Source: Actinomycetes bacterium
GTDB lineage: Bacteria; Actinomycetota; Thermoleophilia; BMS3ABIN01
Assembly (NCBI GenBank): GCA_021791195.1
Contig: JAJYXB010000024.1
Span: 47,681-111,680 of the forward strand
Direction: 5' to 3'
DNA length: 64,000 nt
Shown: positions 27,388 through 39,809 of the stretch, in pieces
How positions within the stretch are numbered: position 1 is the first letter of the stretch
Layout: every line of letters starts with the position of its first letter
Translations under genes and position numbers: made by a program
The notes under the pieces: generated by a model
What the model saw: only the letters and a program-made list of their open reading frames with translations
What the model was told of the DNA's origin: nothing
The model's database searches: none

Positions 27388-27828
27388 TCATGCTTCCCGC
27401 TCCGCAATGGCAAAGGTCAGCTCTGCGCGGCAGGCAAGCTCGCCGCCCACAAACGCCCGCGCCTCTGCCTTGCCGACGCGGCCGCGCATCTTCGTCATTT
27501 CCACCTCGAGCCTCAGGGTGTCGCCCGGCACCACCGGGCGCTTGAAACGCGCGCCGTCGATGCCGGCGAAGAGAACCAGCTTGCCTTTGTTTTCGGGCAG
27601 CGACAGCGCCGCCACCGCACCCGCCTGCGCCAGCGCCTCGACGATGAGCACGCCTGGCATGATCGGCTGCCCCGGGAAGTGGCCCTGGAAATGCGGTTCG
27701 CCGGCACGCACATGTTTGAGGGCGACCGCGCGCGCGCCCGGCACCAGTTCCGTGATCTCATCCAGAAACAGGAACGGATCGCGGTGCGGGATGATCTGCT
27801 TGATCTGTTCTTGTGAAAGCGTCGTCAT
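27388..27828 (-). CDS. fabZ: 3-hydroxyacyl-ACP dehydratase
   Basis: FabZ dehydrates beta-hydroxyacyl-ACP. The 146-residue hot-dog-fold protein has [14 protein letters not shown], the catalytic His in [13 protein letters not shown] and the Glu in [10 protein letters not shown]. It is the first gene of the fab-acc cluster, about 160 bases downstream of the gyrA stop. Confidence 0.94.
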   Translation of the reverse strand: MTTLSQEQIKQIIPHRDPFLFLDEITELVPGARAVALKHVRAGEPHFQGHFPGQPIMPGVLIVEALAQAGAVAALSLPENKGKLVLFAGIDGARFKRPVVPGDTLRLEVEMTKMRGRVGKAEARAFVGGELACRAELTFAIAEREA

Positions 27829-27987
27829 GATTTAAAAAGCTCACCGGGCGCAAATCATTCCAGGCCGCGCGCGGGAGCTTACGGGAAGATTATCACAAAT
27901 ATGGCTGGAGATGTGCTGCGCTTCTTCTTCGGGAACACCTGAAAATGGCGCCGGGCAACGTAAAAAAGAGGACAGCTTTCTCCGAAG

Positions 27988-30456
27988 CTACTCTGCTTCG
28001 ATCTCTTCCCCGGGGCCGCCGGACTGGCTGGCGACGGCGCGGGCGACGGCGCTGACCCGGTCTCCCTCGCGCAGATTCATCACGCGCACGCCTTGAGTGG
28101 AACGGCCCATCACCGAGATGTCCTTGGCGGGGATGCGGATAACCGTGCCAAAGCTGGAGATTAACACCAGCTCATGGTTGTCGCGCACCGCCCGGGCGGC
28201 GATCAGAGTCCCCTTCGCCTCCACGGCCTTGATTGTTTTCACGCCGACACCGCCGCGATTGTGCCGCGGATATTCGCTGATATGCGTGCGCTTGCCGTAG
28301 CCGCCGTCGGTGACGACAAACAGGTCGGCGTCGTCCTGGGCGACGATCATCGAAAGCACGCGGTCGCCCTTGCGCAGCTTGATGCCCTTCACGCCGCTGG
28401 TGGCCCGGCCCATCGGCCGCGCCTGGCTTTCGTTGAAGCGGATCGCTTGCCCGCGTTCACTCACCAGGAGGATGTCGTCCCCCCCGTTGGACAGCCGCAC
28501 CGCGATCAGCTTGTCGTCGTCGCGCACGTTGATGGCGATGATGCCGTCGGATTTGAGCACAGTGTTGTATTCCTGGAACTCTGTCTTTTTGACCATGCCG
28601 TCCCGTGTCGCCATCACCAGATATTTGGCGTTGGTGTAGTCACGGGTGGCGATGACCGCCCGGATGCGCTCATCGCTGCGCAGCGGCAGCAGGTTGACCA
28701 CGGCGCGGCCCTTCGAGGCCCGGCTGCCGAGAGGAATCTCATGCACCTTCAGGCGGTAGACCTTGCCGACGCTGGTGAAGAACAGCAGGAAATGATGAGT
28801 GGTGGTGATGAACAGGTGCTCGAGGAAATCCTCTTCCTTGACGTCCATCCCCATGATGCCAACGCCGCCGCGGCGCTGCTTGCGGTAAGTGTTGAGCGGC
28901 AGCCGTTTGATGTAGCCGGCGCGGGTGATCGAGATGACCATCTCTTCCTCGGCGATCAGGTCCTCGATGTCCAGGTCTTCTTCGCCGGGCGCGATCTGGG
29001 TGCGGCGGTCGTCGCCGTACATCTTCCTGATCTCGAGAAGCTCTTCCTTGATCAGCTTGTAGACCTCGGCCTCATCGGCGAGGATGCCCTTCAGCCAGGC
29101 GATGCGCTCCACCAGGTCCTTATGCTCGGACTTGATCTTGTCGCGCTCCAGGCCGGTCAGCTTCTGTAGCCTGAGGTCGAGGATGGCCTGCGCCTGGATC
29201 TCGGTGAGCTCGAACTTCTGTATCAGCCCGGCGCGCGCCTCCTCCCCGTCCCTGGCGGCGCGAATGAGTTTGACCACGGCGTCGAGATTTGACAGGGCGG
29301 TCAGCAGCCCCTCCAGGATGTGGGCCCGCGCCTGCGCCTTTTCCAGCTCGTATCGCGTGCGGCGCACAACCACGTCCCGCTGGTGAGCGACATAGGCCCC
29401 AAGCATCTCCCGCAGCGACATCGTCCGGGGAACACCGTCGACCAGCGCCAGGTTGATGATGCCGAAGGTGCTCTGCATCGCCGTATGCTTGTAAAGTTTG
29501 TTGAGCACGACCTTGGCGATCGCATCACGTTTGAGCTCCACCACGACGCGCATGCCGCTGCGGTCGGATTCGTCGCGCAGGTCGGAGATCTCCTGGATCT
29601 TGCGCTCGCGCACCAGCTCGGCGATCTTCTCGATCAGCGAGGCCTTGTTCACCTGGTATGGCAGCTCGGTGACGATGATGGCGTTGCGGTTGCCCTTGAT
29701 CGGTTCGGTGTGCGCCTTGGCCCGCACCCGCACCAGGCCGCGGCCGCTGGTATAGGCGTCCCGGATGCCGCGGCTGCCAAGGATGATGCCGCCGGTGGGA
29801 AAGTCGGGCCCGGGCATATGCTGCATCAGCTCGCCCACGGAAATTTCCGGGTTGTCGATCATTGCCACGGCGGCGTCGATTGTCTCGGTCAGGTTGTGAG
29901 GCGGAATATTCGTGGCCATTCCCACGGCGATGCCGCTGGAGCCGTTCACCAGCAGGTTGGGGAAGCGGGAAGGCAACACCGTCGGCTCGATGGTGCTTTC
30001 ATCAAAGTTGGGCACAAAATCAACCGTGTCCTCATCGATGTCGCGCAGCATCTCCATCGCCAGCTTGGAGAGGCGGGCCTCCGTGTAACGGTAGGCGGCG
30101 GCGCTGTCGCCGTCGACGCTGCCGAAGTTGCCCTGGCCATCCACCAGCGGGTAGCGCATCGAGAAGTCCTGTACCATCCGCACCATCGTGTCATAGACGG
30201 CGGCGTCGCCATGCGGGTGATATTTGCCGATGACGTCGCCGACCACGCGGGAACTCTTTTTGTAAGGCTTGTTGTACGGCATGCCAAGCTGTTGCATGGC
30301 ATAGAGCACCCGCCGGTGCACCGGTTTCAGGCCGTCGCGCACGTCGGGGAGCGCCCGGCCCACGATCACGCTCATGGCGTAATCGAGGTAGGACGAGCGC
30401 ATCTCCTCTTCGAGCTCGCGGGGTTCTATTCTGCCATCAAGATTTGAGACTGCCAT
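27988..30456 (-). CDS. gyrA: DNA gyrase subunit A
   Basis: GyrA cuts and religates DNA in gyrase. The 822-residue protein has [20 protein letters not shown], the catalytic Tyr in [11 protein letters not shown], the QRRGGVG gyrase box at about residue 545-555 and six beta-pinwheel repeats in the C-terminal domain. A perfect 26-bp inverted repeat fills the short gap to gyrB and ends 9 bases before this start codon, so it must lie in the leader if gyrB and gyrA share a transcript. Confidence 0.96.
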   Translation of the reverse strand: MAVSNLDGRIEPRELEEEMRSSYLDYAMSVIVGRALPDVRDGLKPVHRRVLYAMQQLGMPYNKPYKKSSRVVGDVIGKYHPHGDAAVYDTMVRMVQDFSMRYPLVDGQGNFGSVDGDSAAAYRYTEARLSKLAMEMLRDIDEDTVDFVPNFDESTIEPTVLPSRFPNLLVNGSSGIAVGMATNIPPHNLTETIDAAVAMIDNPEISVGELMQHMPGPDFPTGGIILGSRGIRDAYTSGRGLVRVRAKAHTEPIKGNRNAIIVTELPYQVNKASLIEKIAELVRERKIQEISDLRDESDRSGMRVVVELKRDAIAKVVLNKLYKHTAMQSTFGIINLALVDGVPRTMSLREMLGAYVAHQRDVVVRRTRYELEKAQARAHILEGLLTALSNLDAVVKLIRAARDGEEARAGLIQKFELTEIQAQAILDLRLQKLTGLERDKIKSEHKDLVERIAWLKGILADEAEVYKLIKEELLEIRKMYGDDRRTQIAPGEEDLDIEDLIAEEEMVISITRAGYIKRLPLNTYRKQRRGGVGIMGMDVKEEDFLEHLFITTTHHFLLFFTSVGKVYRLKVHEIPLGSRASKGRAVVNLLPLRSDERIRAVIATRDYTNAKYLVMATRDGMVKKTEFQEYNTVLKSDGIIAINVRDDDKLIAVRLSNGGDDILLVSERGQAIRFNESQARPMGRATSGVKGIKLRKGDRVLSMIVAQDDADLFVVTDGGYGKRTHISEYPRHNRGGVGVKTIKAVEAKGTLIAARAVRDNHELVLISSFGTVIRIPAKDISVMGRSTQGVRVMNLREGDRVSAVARAVASQSGGPGEEIEAE

Positions 30457-30464
30457 GTAAACTC

Positions 30465-30538
30465 GGGGACACCTTACCTTTTATTTGCAGGCGGAATTGC
30501 GGCCGCTTTCCTCTGCAAATAAAAGGTAAGGTGTCCCC
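30465..30538. repeat. Perfect 26-bp inverted repeat, REP-like palindrome
   Basis: GGGGACACCTTACC begins the left arm (30465-30490) and its exact reverse complement ends the right arm (30513-30538), with a 22-base GC-rich spacer. The element occupies most of the 97-base gyrB-gyrA gap. The GGGGACACCTTACC-type end is like palindromes associated with REP-associated tyrosine (Y1/RAYT) transposases, seen in many bacteria. No such transposase is in the window. No T-run follows, so it is not a standard terminator. Confidence 0.85.
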
Positions 30539-30553
30539 TTCCTCCTCAAGATA

Positions 30554-33001
<2,448 letters not shown>

Positions 33002-33180
33002 TCAGGAGCGGGTCTGGCGCTCCGGAGGCAATATGCGGTGTGGAAAAACAGCGCTCTAGGCAGGGCCGTACTCCATCAACCTCGACCTCCGGTTTTGGAA
33101 ATAGCATCGGGGAAATTACTATTTGTATTATATCATATCCCGGAAATCCATCCCAATCCGGCGATGACACAACTTTCCCG

Positions 33181-33492
33181 CTATTTGCGGGATTTCCTGC
33201 CGCCCTGGGCCTGATGGACGAACCGGATTTCTCGGATCGCCGCCGGCGGTCCGAGAGCGTTGAGGCGCGCCGTCAGGTCGGCGGCCGCCAGCCGCAGCTC
33301 ACACGCCCAGCCGCCGGAGTCGCAGGCGATGGTCACGGTGCCGTCGCGAACCGACTGGATGACGGTGTGAGAGGCGATGTCCTCGCCTGCCGCCCGCTCC
33401 CAGAGCGTCTGCAGGCCCAGCCCGGGGCTGGTCTTCCACAGCCGCTTTCTTTCCTTCTCGATGATGGCGCCCAGCCGCCGGAACTCAGACAT
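33181..33492 (-). CDS. DUF721 / DciA-like protein
   Basis: A 103-residue basic protein of the DUF721 family, whose members include DciA, the replicative-helicase operator. It has LWERAAGEDIASHT and the WACELRLAAADLTARLNAL pattern. The position between recF and gyrB is the standard actinobacterial one. It overlaps recF by 8 bases and so is translationally coupled to it. Confidence 0.85.
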   Translation of the reverse strand: MSEFRRLGAIIEKERKRLWKTSPGLGLQTLWERAAGEDIASHTVIQSVRDGTVTIACDSGGWACELRLAAADLTARLNALGPPAAIREIRFVHQAQGGRKSRK

Positions 33493-34594
33493 CGCTTGTC
33501 TCCCTGCCAGCCATGATGCCGTCGCGTCCCACTTCGAAGACCGCGGCCCCCTCCAGTTCTTCCGCGGAAAAAAGCCCGCCGTCCGCGGCGGTGATTACCG
33601 TCTGGCCGCCGGCAAGGCTTTTCATCAGCAGCCTGCGCCGGTCCGGGTCCAGCTCGCTCATGACGTCGTCCAGGAGCAGGACCGGTGGTGGTGATCCCTC
33701 GGCGCGCGCCATGCCCCTGGCCGCGAGGAGCAGGGCCAGAACTGCGGTCCGCTGCTCACCCTGCGAACCGAACTGTCTCAGTGGCTCCCCGGCCCGCAGA
33801 AAATGCACTTCGTCACGGTGGGTGCCGGTACCAGTCACGGCGCTCTGCATGTCGTTCTCCCGGGTGTCCGCAAGCACCCTCAGCAGCTGGCCCTCTGCAT
33901 CGGGCCGGCCCGCCATCCGGGTCAGCTGCGACTCGTATTCTATCGCAACCGCCGTCTCTTCACCGGTGATGCCCGACCAGGCCTCCTGGAAAAACGGCGC
34001 CAGCCGGCGGCTGTGTTCCCGCCGGGCCGCATGGATCGCCAGCGCCATCACCACCAGCTGCCTGTCCCAGGGCATGATGTCCCCCGGACTGACATAACCG
34101 GCGCGAGCGCGCTTCAAAAAGCTGTTGCGCTGGCTGAGCACCTTGTGATATTCAAGCGCCAGCCGGCGATGGGCAGGCCGCAGGCGCGAGATTGATTCGT
34201 CCAGGAACCTTCTGCGGCTGGCGGGCGCACCCTTTATCAGCTGCAGGTCGTCGGGACAAAAACAAAGCACCATTCCCGGTTCGACCCAGCGCGGCGCGCC
34301 GCCGGCGTCGACGGTCACCGGAGCGCCGGAAGCAAGACTGACCGCACGCATGCGTGTGAAGCCACCGCTGTCGTGCTCCGCCTCGAGCCGCAGGAAGGAC
34401 GATCCCTGACGGATCATTTCCTGCTCGCGGCTGGTACGGAAAGAGCAGCCGCAAAGGACGTACTGCGCCGCCTCCAGAAGACTGGTTTTGCCCGCGCCAT
34501 TGGGGCCGGTGATGATATTGAGGCCGGCGGCGAGATTTATCCCGGCGGATTCGTAGTTCCTGAAATTTCTAAGTTTTATCCGGCGAAGCCACAC
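33485..34594 (-). CDS. recF: DNA replication and repair protein RecF
   Basis: RecF is an ABC-type ATPase that loads RecA at gaps. The 369-residue protein has LRNFRNYES at the start, Walker A GPNGAGKTSLLEA, the RRFLDESISRL segment, signature QFGSQGEQRTAVLAL and Walker B PPVLLLDDVMSELD. It is in the standard place between dnaN and DUF721. Confidence 0.95.
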   Translation of the reverse strand: MWLRRIKLRNFRNYESAGINLAAGLNIITGPNGAGKTSLLEAAQYVLCGCSFRTSREQEMIRQGSSFLRLEAEHDSGGFTRMRAVSLASGAPVTVDAGGAPRWVEPGMVLCFCPDDLQLIKGAPASRRRFLDESISRLRPAHRRLALEYHKVLSQRNSFLKRARAGYVSPGDIMPWDRQLVVMALAIHAARREHSRRLAPFFQEAWSGITGEETAVAIEYESQLTRMAGRPDAEGQLLRVLADTRENDMQSAVTGTGTHRDEVHFLRAGEPLRQFGSQGEQRTAVLALLLAARGMARAEGSPPPVLLLDDVMSELDPDRRRLLMKSLAGGQTVITAADGGLFSAEELEGAAVFEVGRDGIMAGRETSDV

Positions 34595-34663
34595 CGTTTC
34601 ACTTTACCGGAAAAGAGGCCCGCCGTCAGGTTCCCTCTCCCGACGCCGCTTCTGCCGGCGGCG

Positions 34664-35773
34664 TCAGCTGGTCAGCCTCACCGGCATCACCAGATAGAGG
34701 AAGTCGTCCCCGGAGCTCTTGACCAGCCCCGGCCGCAGCGGACTGATGATTCTCAGCCGGACCTCATCCTCCTCCACGCTCTCGATGCCCTCACGAAGAA
34801 ACTGCGGATTGAAGCCGATCTCGGTTTCTTCCCCCTGGAACGGCACCGCCAGGCTCTCCTTTGCCTCGCCCACCTGCGGCGTCTGGGCAGACACCGTCAG
34901 CTGTCCGTCGGCAAATCTCATCCGTAGCGGCGCATTTTTTTGCGCCATCAGACCAACGCGGCTGACGACGTCCAGCAGCTCTTCCTTCTCGATCGCGATC
35001 TCATACTTGAACTCATCCGGCAGCAGCTGCTGGTAGTTGGGAAACTGCCCCTCGATCAGCCGCGACGCCAGCAACGTGTCTCCGGCCGAAAAAAGAATCT
35101 GCCCGTCAGACAGGCCGACGACGATCTTTTCCACGCCGGCTACGCCCCCCAGGCGCGCCAGCTCCTCCATGGAAGCCCGCGGCACGATCACCTCTTTCTT
35201 GTCGGGCAGCGTGCTTTTCACGCTGGTCTCGCGCACGCTCAGACGGTAGCTGTCGGTCGCCACCATCTTGACGCTGTCCTTGCCGAACCGGATCAGGATC
35301 CCGGTCAGCACCGGACGGGTCTCATCGCGCGAGGCGGCGCGGGCGACGGTGTTGATCGTGGCGACTAGCGGCGCCGCCGCCACCTCGAACACGCCTTCGG
35401 AGGGCATCTCCGAGAGGCGGGGGAAGTCGGCGGCCGAAAGGCAGTTGATCCGGAAGCTGGCCTGGCCGGACGTCACCTCGGCCACCTGCTCCTGTTCGTC
35501 GATGCTGATGCGCACGTCGCCTACCGGCAGGCTGCGCACGACATCGGTCAGCAGCCGCCCGGGCACGACGACGGCTCCCTCGCCGTCGACCACGGCCGTG
35601 AGCAACAGCCGCAGTGACAGTTCCATGTCAGTGCTGGCCAGCTCCACGCTGTCCGGGCCTTTCAGAGACAGACGTATCCCCGAGAGCACCGGCATCGTAC
35701 TCCTGGTGGCCACTGTTTTCAGCGCCGCCTGCAGTCTCTCAAGCAGAATGTCTTTGGGACACGTCAGTTGCAT
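34664..35773 (-). CDS. dnaN: DNA polymerase III sliding clamp (beta subunit)
   Basis: DnaN is the processivity clamp. The 369-residue protein has three repeated clamp domains, with ATRSTMPVLSGIRL in the first and the C-terminal YLVMPVRL tail expected for the clamp. It lies between dnaA and recF, all on the minus strand. Confidence 0.95.
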   Translation of the reverse strand: MQLTCPKDILLERLQAALKTVATRSTMPVLSGIRLSLKGPDSVELASTDMELSLRLLLTAVVDGEGAVVVPGRLLTDVVRSLPVGDVRISIDEQEQVAEVTSGQASFRINCLSAADFPRLSEMPSEGVFEVAAAPLVATINTVARAASRDETRPVLTGILIRFGKDSVKMVATDSYRLSVRETSVKSTLPDKKEVIVPRASMEELARLGGVAGVEKIVVGLSDGQILFSAGDTLLASRLIEGQFPNYQQLLPDEFKYEIAIEKEELLDVVSRVGLMAQKNAPLRMRFADGQLTVSAQTPQVGEAKESLAVPFQGEETEIGFNPQFLREGIESVEEDEVRLRIISPLRPGLVKSSGDDFLYLVMPVRLTS

Positions 35774-36040
35774 GTTAGAGCCTCCCGAAAATGGTTTTTA
35801 TTATCTTAAAATCCTTTAAAGAAAAAACAATTGTTTCAATATGTCCGTCAAAACTGGGGAATACCGACAAACCGCCAGCAAACCAGCTGAAAATCAGGGT
35901 CCGCCACTGTGGAAATGTCTGCCGACAAATCCGGTACTGCCGGCGGATAAAAAACAGCAGCAGTACCATCCCGCCGGCTGCCTGTTCATTACTCGCCCCT
36001 TGTCCACTGTCATTGCCATGTTTCCCACAGAGGTTATCAA
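35774..36040. other. dnaA-dnaN intergenic region, AT-rich, possible unwinding element
   Basis: The 267 bases hold no gene. Bases 35795-35845 are strongly AT-rich in a GC-rich genome (TTTTTATTATCTTAAAATCC and following), as in a DNA-unwinding element. Weak DnaA-box-like sites, each two mismatches from TTATCCACA, are TGTGGAAAT (35908-35916) and TTTCCCACA (36021-36029). With the perfect boxes upstream of dnaA this would give a bipartite origin. Confidence 0.45.
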
Positions 36041-37408
36041 CTAGCGTGAATTCTTAAGTTTGGTAGTGAGTTGTTGTACTTTGGTGTATACATCACGCTC
36101 TTCCTTGATGAGCTTGCCGATCTTGTTGGTCGCGTAAATCACTGTCGAATGATCGCGCCCGCCGAACTTGCGGCCGATCTGCGGCAGAGACGCATCGGTC
36201 AGCTCCCGGCAAAGATACATCGCGATCTGCCGCGGATAGACGATCGACTGGCTGCGCTTGTCGCCCTTGAGGTCGCTCATTGAAAGGCCGAAGGCGCGGC
36301 ACACCTCTCCCTGGATCATGTCGATGGTGATGCGGGCCTCGATCGTGGCCGGCAGCAGGTTCTTCAGTGCCTCCCTGGCCAGGTCGTGTGTGATCGGGGC
36401 GCGGGTCAGCGAGGCCAGGGCCACCACCCGGATGAGCGCTCCCTCGAGTTCGCGGATGTTGGTAGGCACGCCGGCGGCGATGAAACCAAGCACGTCGTCG
36501 GCCTCATTTTTAGGGATGATGATCCCGTCGGCATTCACCCTTTTCCTGAGAATGGCGATTCGCGTCTCGATGTCCGGCGGCTGGATGTCGGTGATCAGCC
36601 CCGATTCAAAACGGCTGCGCAGGCGCTCCGCCAGGGTGGCGATCTCCTTGGGCGGGCGGTCGCTGGTGATGCACACCTGTTTGCTGGCCTCGTACAGCGT
36701 GTTGAAGGTATGGAAAAATTCCTCCTGGATGCCTTCCTTGTCCTCGAGGAACTGGACATCGTCGATGAGCAGGATGTCATTATCGCGGTACTTGCGCTTG
36801 AAACCGTCGATGCGCTGCCGTTTGTCCATCAACGAATTGATGAAATCGTTGGTAAAATTCTCCACCGTCATGTATTTGACCGACATCTCCGGGTTGTTGG
36901 TGGCCACATAGTGCCCGATCGCCTGCAGCAGATGTGTCTTGCCGAGGCCGACGCCACCATAGATAAAGAGCGGATTGTAGGCGTTGGCGGGCGCTTCGGC
37001 TACGGCCAGCGCCGCATTATGGGCGAAGCGGTTGCTGGAACCCATGACAAAGCTGTCGAAGTTGTATTTGGGATTGAGCTCGCGCAGCACCGGCGGATCC
37101 GCCTGCGCCGCCGGCAGGGAAACGGCCGCCGCCGGATCCGGCGCGCCGCTGGCCGGCGCCGGGATGACGACGACACGGACAGGCACCTCCTCTCCCACCA
37201 CCTCCTGCAGCGAGTCCTCGATCAGGGGCATGAACCGGCTTTCGATCCGGCTCTTGGTGAAGTCGTTCGGCACCGAGAGCAGAAAAGTGTTTTCTTCCAT
37301 ACCGGCGGCGTCAGCCTTGTCGAACCAGATCTCATAAGTGGAAGTACTGAGCGTTTCGCGGATGGTTTCCTTGGCTTGCCGCCAGATAGTCCGGGCTTGC
37401 TCCTCCAT
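36041..37408 (-). CDS. dnaA: Chromosomal replication initiator DnaA
   Basis: DnaA binds DnaA boxes and opens oriC. The 455-residue protein has an N-terminal domain I (TIWRQAKETI), a Pro/Ala-rich linker, NPKYNFDSFVMGSSNRFAHN, Walker A GGVGLGKTHLLQAIGH, Walker B DILLIDDVQFLEDKEG and the DNA-binding signature GGRDHSTVIYA. I start at 37408 (MEEQARTIW) after an AGGAGCC site; the frame runs to 37489 with no homology. Its own promoter region holds perfect DnaA boxes, so autoregulation is likely. Confidence 0.95.
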   Translation of the reverse strand: MEEQARTIWRQAKETIRETLSTSTYEIWFDKADAAGMEENTFLLSVPNDFTKSRIESRFMPLIEDSLQEVVGEEVPVRVVVIPAPASGAPDPAAAVSLPAAQADPPVLRELNPKYNFDSFVMGSSNRFAHNAALAVAEAPANAYNPLFIYGGVGLGKTHLLQAIGHYVATNNPEMSVKYMTVENFTNDFINSLMDKRQRIDGFKRKYRDNDILLIDDVQFLEDKEGIQEEFFHTFNTLYEASKQVCITSDRPPKEIATLAERLRSRFESGLITDIQPPDIETRIAILRKRVNADGIIIPKNEADDVLGFIAAGVPTNIRELEGALIRVVALASLTRAPITHDLAREALKNLLPATIEARITIDMIQGEVCRAFGLSMSDLKGDKRSQSIVYPRQIAMYLCRELTDASLPQIGRKFGGRDHSTVIYATNKIGKLIKEERDVYTKVQQLTTKLKNSR

Positions 37409-37592
37409 GGAAGGCTCCTGTTCATCGTGGCAGCCCCCGGCCTGCCAGGAAGCTGTTCTGGTTGCAAGAATCGCGCCCGCGCAAGCCACGGCAAGGTCAG
37501 AGCTAGAGCATTAAAAATGCGGGAGACGTGTGCGAATTTTATAGTCGCAAGGGGGAGAAAAACAAGACGCAGGCAGAGTGGAGACGCGAGAG

Positions 37593-37615
37593 TTATCCAC
37601 AGGGGCTGTGGATAA
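37593..37615. promoter_or_regulatory. Inverted pair of perfect DnaA boxes
   Basis: TTATCCACA at 37593-37601 and its reverse complement TGTGGATAA at 37607-37615, five bases apart. Both match the bacterial DnaA-box consensus exactly. Confidence 0.85.
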
Positions 37616-37713
37616 AAACCGCGGCGCGTGCCGGAAAAAAGCGGAATTACCGCCGGCCCTCACCACCGCGCTAAACACCGGTGAACCTCCTGCAAAAGAA
37701 GGACATCCCGAGT

Positions 37714-37744
37714 TTTTCCACAGGTGTTAACAGCCTGTGGAAAA
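37714..37744. promoter_or_regulatory. Second inverted pair of DnaA-box-like sites
   Basis: TTTTCCACA at 37714-37722 and TGTGGAAAA at 37736-37744, each one base from the DnaA-box consensus, arranged as an inverted pair 13 bases apart. The same orientation pattern as the perfect pair 100 bases away supports an origin function. Confidence 0.7.
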
Positions 37745-37907
37745 ACTGCCGGCGCCGGCGCCGGCAGGTATCCAGAACTGGCGACGCTTTTACGGGAGAA
37801 AAAGGATTTCCGCGCCCGGGAGAGAAGAAATACGCCAAATATGCCCCGGCGGGAAGGTGCCGGTGGCGGAAGTCGCCCATACACCCCCGGATCCAGCGGA
37901 GAGCAAT

Positions 37908-38720
37908 TTGGCTACGGTTTTAGCTTTTGCCAACCAGAAGGGTGGGGTCGCCAAAACGACCTCGACCCTGAATACCGGCGTTGCCCTGCGGGAGCTGCGC
38001 CAGCGCGTTTTGGTCGTCGACATGGATCCCCAGGGCAACCTGTCGATGAGCCAGGGCCTCGACCCCGACACGCTTACGCGCAGCATGTTCGACGTGCTGG
38101 TGCACCGTGACTCGATCGAGAACATCATCCACCGCTGCGAGATCGACGTCGCGCCGGCAAGCATCGACCTGGCCGGCGCGGAACTGGCGCTGTCCTCGGC
38201 GATCGGCCGGGAGCGGGCGCTGTCAAAAGCGCTGCTGGAGGTCAAGCACCGCTACGACTACATCCTTATCGATACGCCGCCGTCGCTGGGCCTGCTGACC
38301 ATCAACGCCCTCACCGCCGCCGATGGCGTGATCGTCCCGGTGCAGTGCGAATACCTGTCGCTGCGCGGCCTGGCGCAGCTGGACAAGACGCTGGAGATGA
38401 TCCGCGAGAACCTCAATCCGGACGTCAGGATCAGGGGCATCCTGCCCACCATGTTCGACATGCGGACATTGCATGGCCGCGAGGCAATCGAGATCCTGAA
38501 AGAGAATTTCGGCGAGGTCGTCTTCAAGACCGTCGTCAAAAAGACCATCAAGTTTGCGGAAGCCCCGGTGCAGGGCCGGTCGATCATGGCCTATGAGCCC
38601 GGGGGGACTGCGGCGGAAACCTACCGTAACCTGGCAAAGGAGTTGCTCAATGGGAATTCGAGCCAGCATGAGAGAAGGGGCATTAGCGAACCTCTTCCAG
38701 CCTACGGAGCACATATCTGA
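37908..38720 (+). CDS. parA: ParA/Soj-family chromosome partitioning ATPase
   Basis: ParA-type ATPases move or segregate DNA. The 270-residue protein has the deviant Walker A KGGVAKTTSTLN, Walker A' VVDMDPQGN, Walker B YDYILIDTPPSLGLL and the PVQCEYLSLRGLAQL segment. I choose TTG at 37908, after a GGAGAG site, because it places the P-loop at the normal distance; GTG codons at 37857 and 37863 are alternatives. There is no parB after it: its last 71 bases overlap ftsZ in another frame. Confidence 0.88.
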   Translation: MATVLAFANQKGGVAKTTSTLNTGVALRELRQRVLVVDMDPQGNLSMSQGLDPDTLTRSMFDVLVHRDSIENIIHRCEIDVAPASIDLAGAELALSSAIGRERALSKALLEVKHRYDYILIDTPPSLGLLTINALTAADGVIVPVQCEYLSLRGLAQLDKTLEMIRENLNPDVRIRGILPTMFDMRTLHGREAIEILKENFGEVVFKTVVKKTIKFAEAPVQGRSIMAYEPGGTAAETYRNLAKELLNGNSSQHERRGISEPLPAYGAHI

Positions 38721-39774
38721 GGAGCTGACCAGCGAAGGACGGCCGGCGGCGCGTGAAAGCGCCATCCCGCGGCAGGAAGAAGCCTACATCGCCGCCATCA
38801 AGGTGGTTGGCGTGGGCGGCGGCGGCACCAACGCCGTCAACCGGATGGTTGAGGCCGGCGTGCGCGGCGTCGAGTTCATCGCCGTCAATACCGACGCGCA
38901 ATCGCTGACGATGTGCGAGGCGGACGTGAAGATCCACGTCGGCGGAGAGCTGACGCGCGGCCTGGGCGGCGGCGCCGACCCCAACGTCGGCCTGGAAGCG
39001 ATGGAGCGCAGCCGCGACGAAGTGAAGAAGGTGCTGCGGGGGGCCGATCTGGTTTTCGTCACCGCCGGCGAGGGCGGCGGCACCGGCACCGGCGCCGCGC
39101 CAGTGATCGCCAGGGCGGCGCGCGAGACCGGAGCACTGACCATCGGCATCGTCACGCGCCCGTTCAGCTTCGAGGGCACGCGTCGCAACATCCAGGCGGA
39201 AGAGGGCATCCGGCAGCTGCGGGAAGCGGCCGACACAGTCATCATTGTTCCCAACGACAGGCTGCTGCAAGTGGTAGACCCGGGCACCAGCCTGCTGGAC
39301 GCATTCGCCATCGCTGACGACGTACTGCGCCAGGGCGTGCAGAGCATCTGCGATCTGATCAATCTGCCCGGGCTGATCAACCTCGATTTCGCCGACGTGC
39401 GCACGATCATGCGCGACGCCGGCAGCGCCCTGATGGGCATCGGCACCGCCTCAGGCGAGGGCCGGGCAGTCGAGGCGGCGCGCCAGGCGCTCGGCTCACC
39501 GCTGCTGGAGACCTCTATCCAGGGCGCGCGCGGCATATTGCTGAACGTCAAGGGCGGCAGCGACTGCGCCCTGCACGAGGCCAACGAGGCGGCGCAGGTA
39601 GTGGCGGAAGCCGCCGCCGACGACGCGAATATCATCTTCGGCACGGTGGTCGACGACTCCCTGGGCGACATGATCCAGGTGACAGTCATCGCTACCGGCT
39701 TCGACCAGCCACAGGCGGCGCGCCGGGGCCGCGGCGCGGCCGCGCTCGAAATGCCGGAATTCCTGAAAGGCTAG
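38650..39774 (+). CDS. ftsZ: Cell division protein FtsZ
   Basis: FtsZ is the tubulin-like GTPase of the division ring. The 374-residue protein has KVVGVGGGGTNAVNRM, the tubulin signature EGGGTGTGAAPV, T7 loop INLDFADVRT and a very short linker to the C-terminal conserved peptide (ALEMPEFLKG) that binds FtsA/ZipA/SepF-type partners. The ATG at 38650 follows AAAGGAG at 38636-38642, inside parA. Usually ftsZ lies in the dcw cluster; here it is next to parA and dnaA. Confidence 0.94.
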   Translation: MGIRASMREGALANLFQPTEHISEELTSEGRPAARESAIPRQEEAYIAAIKVVGVGGGGTNAVNRMVEAGVRGVEFIAVNTDAQSLTMCEADVKIHVGGELTRGLGGGADPNVGLEAMERSRDEVKKVLRGADLVFVTAGEGGGTGTGAAPVIARAARETGALTIGIVTRPFSFEGTRRNIQAEEGIRQLREAADTVIIVPNDRLLQVVDPGTSLLDAFAIADDVLRQGVQSICDLINLPGLINLDFADVRTIMRDAGSALMGIGTASGEGRAVEAARQALGSPLLETSIQGARGILLNVKGGSDCALHEANEAAQVVAEAAADDANIIFGTVVDDSLGDMIQVTVIATGFDQPQAARRGRGAAALEMPEFLKG

Positions 39775-39809
39775 AAGCCGGGCCGGGAGTGGACATCCGG
39801 AAGATATAA

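Larger units (their letters stand above)
37409..37907. other. oriC: Probable oriC region upstream of dnaA
   Basis: This 499-base gap separates divergent dnaA and parA. It has two perfect DnaA boxes in inverted pairs (37593-37601 and 37607-37615), two more one mismatch from consensus (37714-37722 and 37736-37744), and a less GC-rich patch near 37510-37545. No convincing gene is present; the parA frame is open through its right half but not family-like. The pairing and spacing of boxes strongly suggest an origin. Confidence 0.7.
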
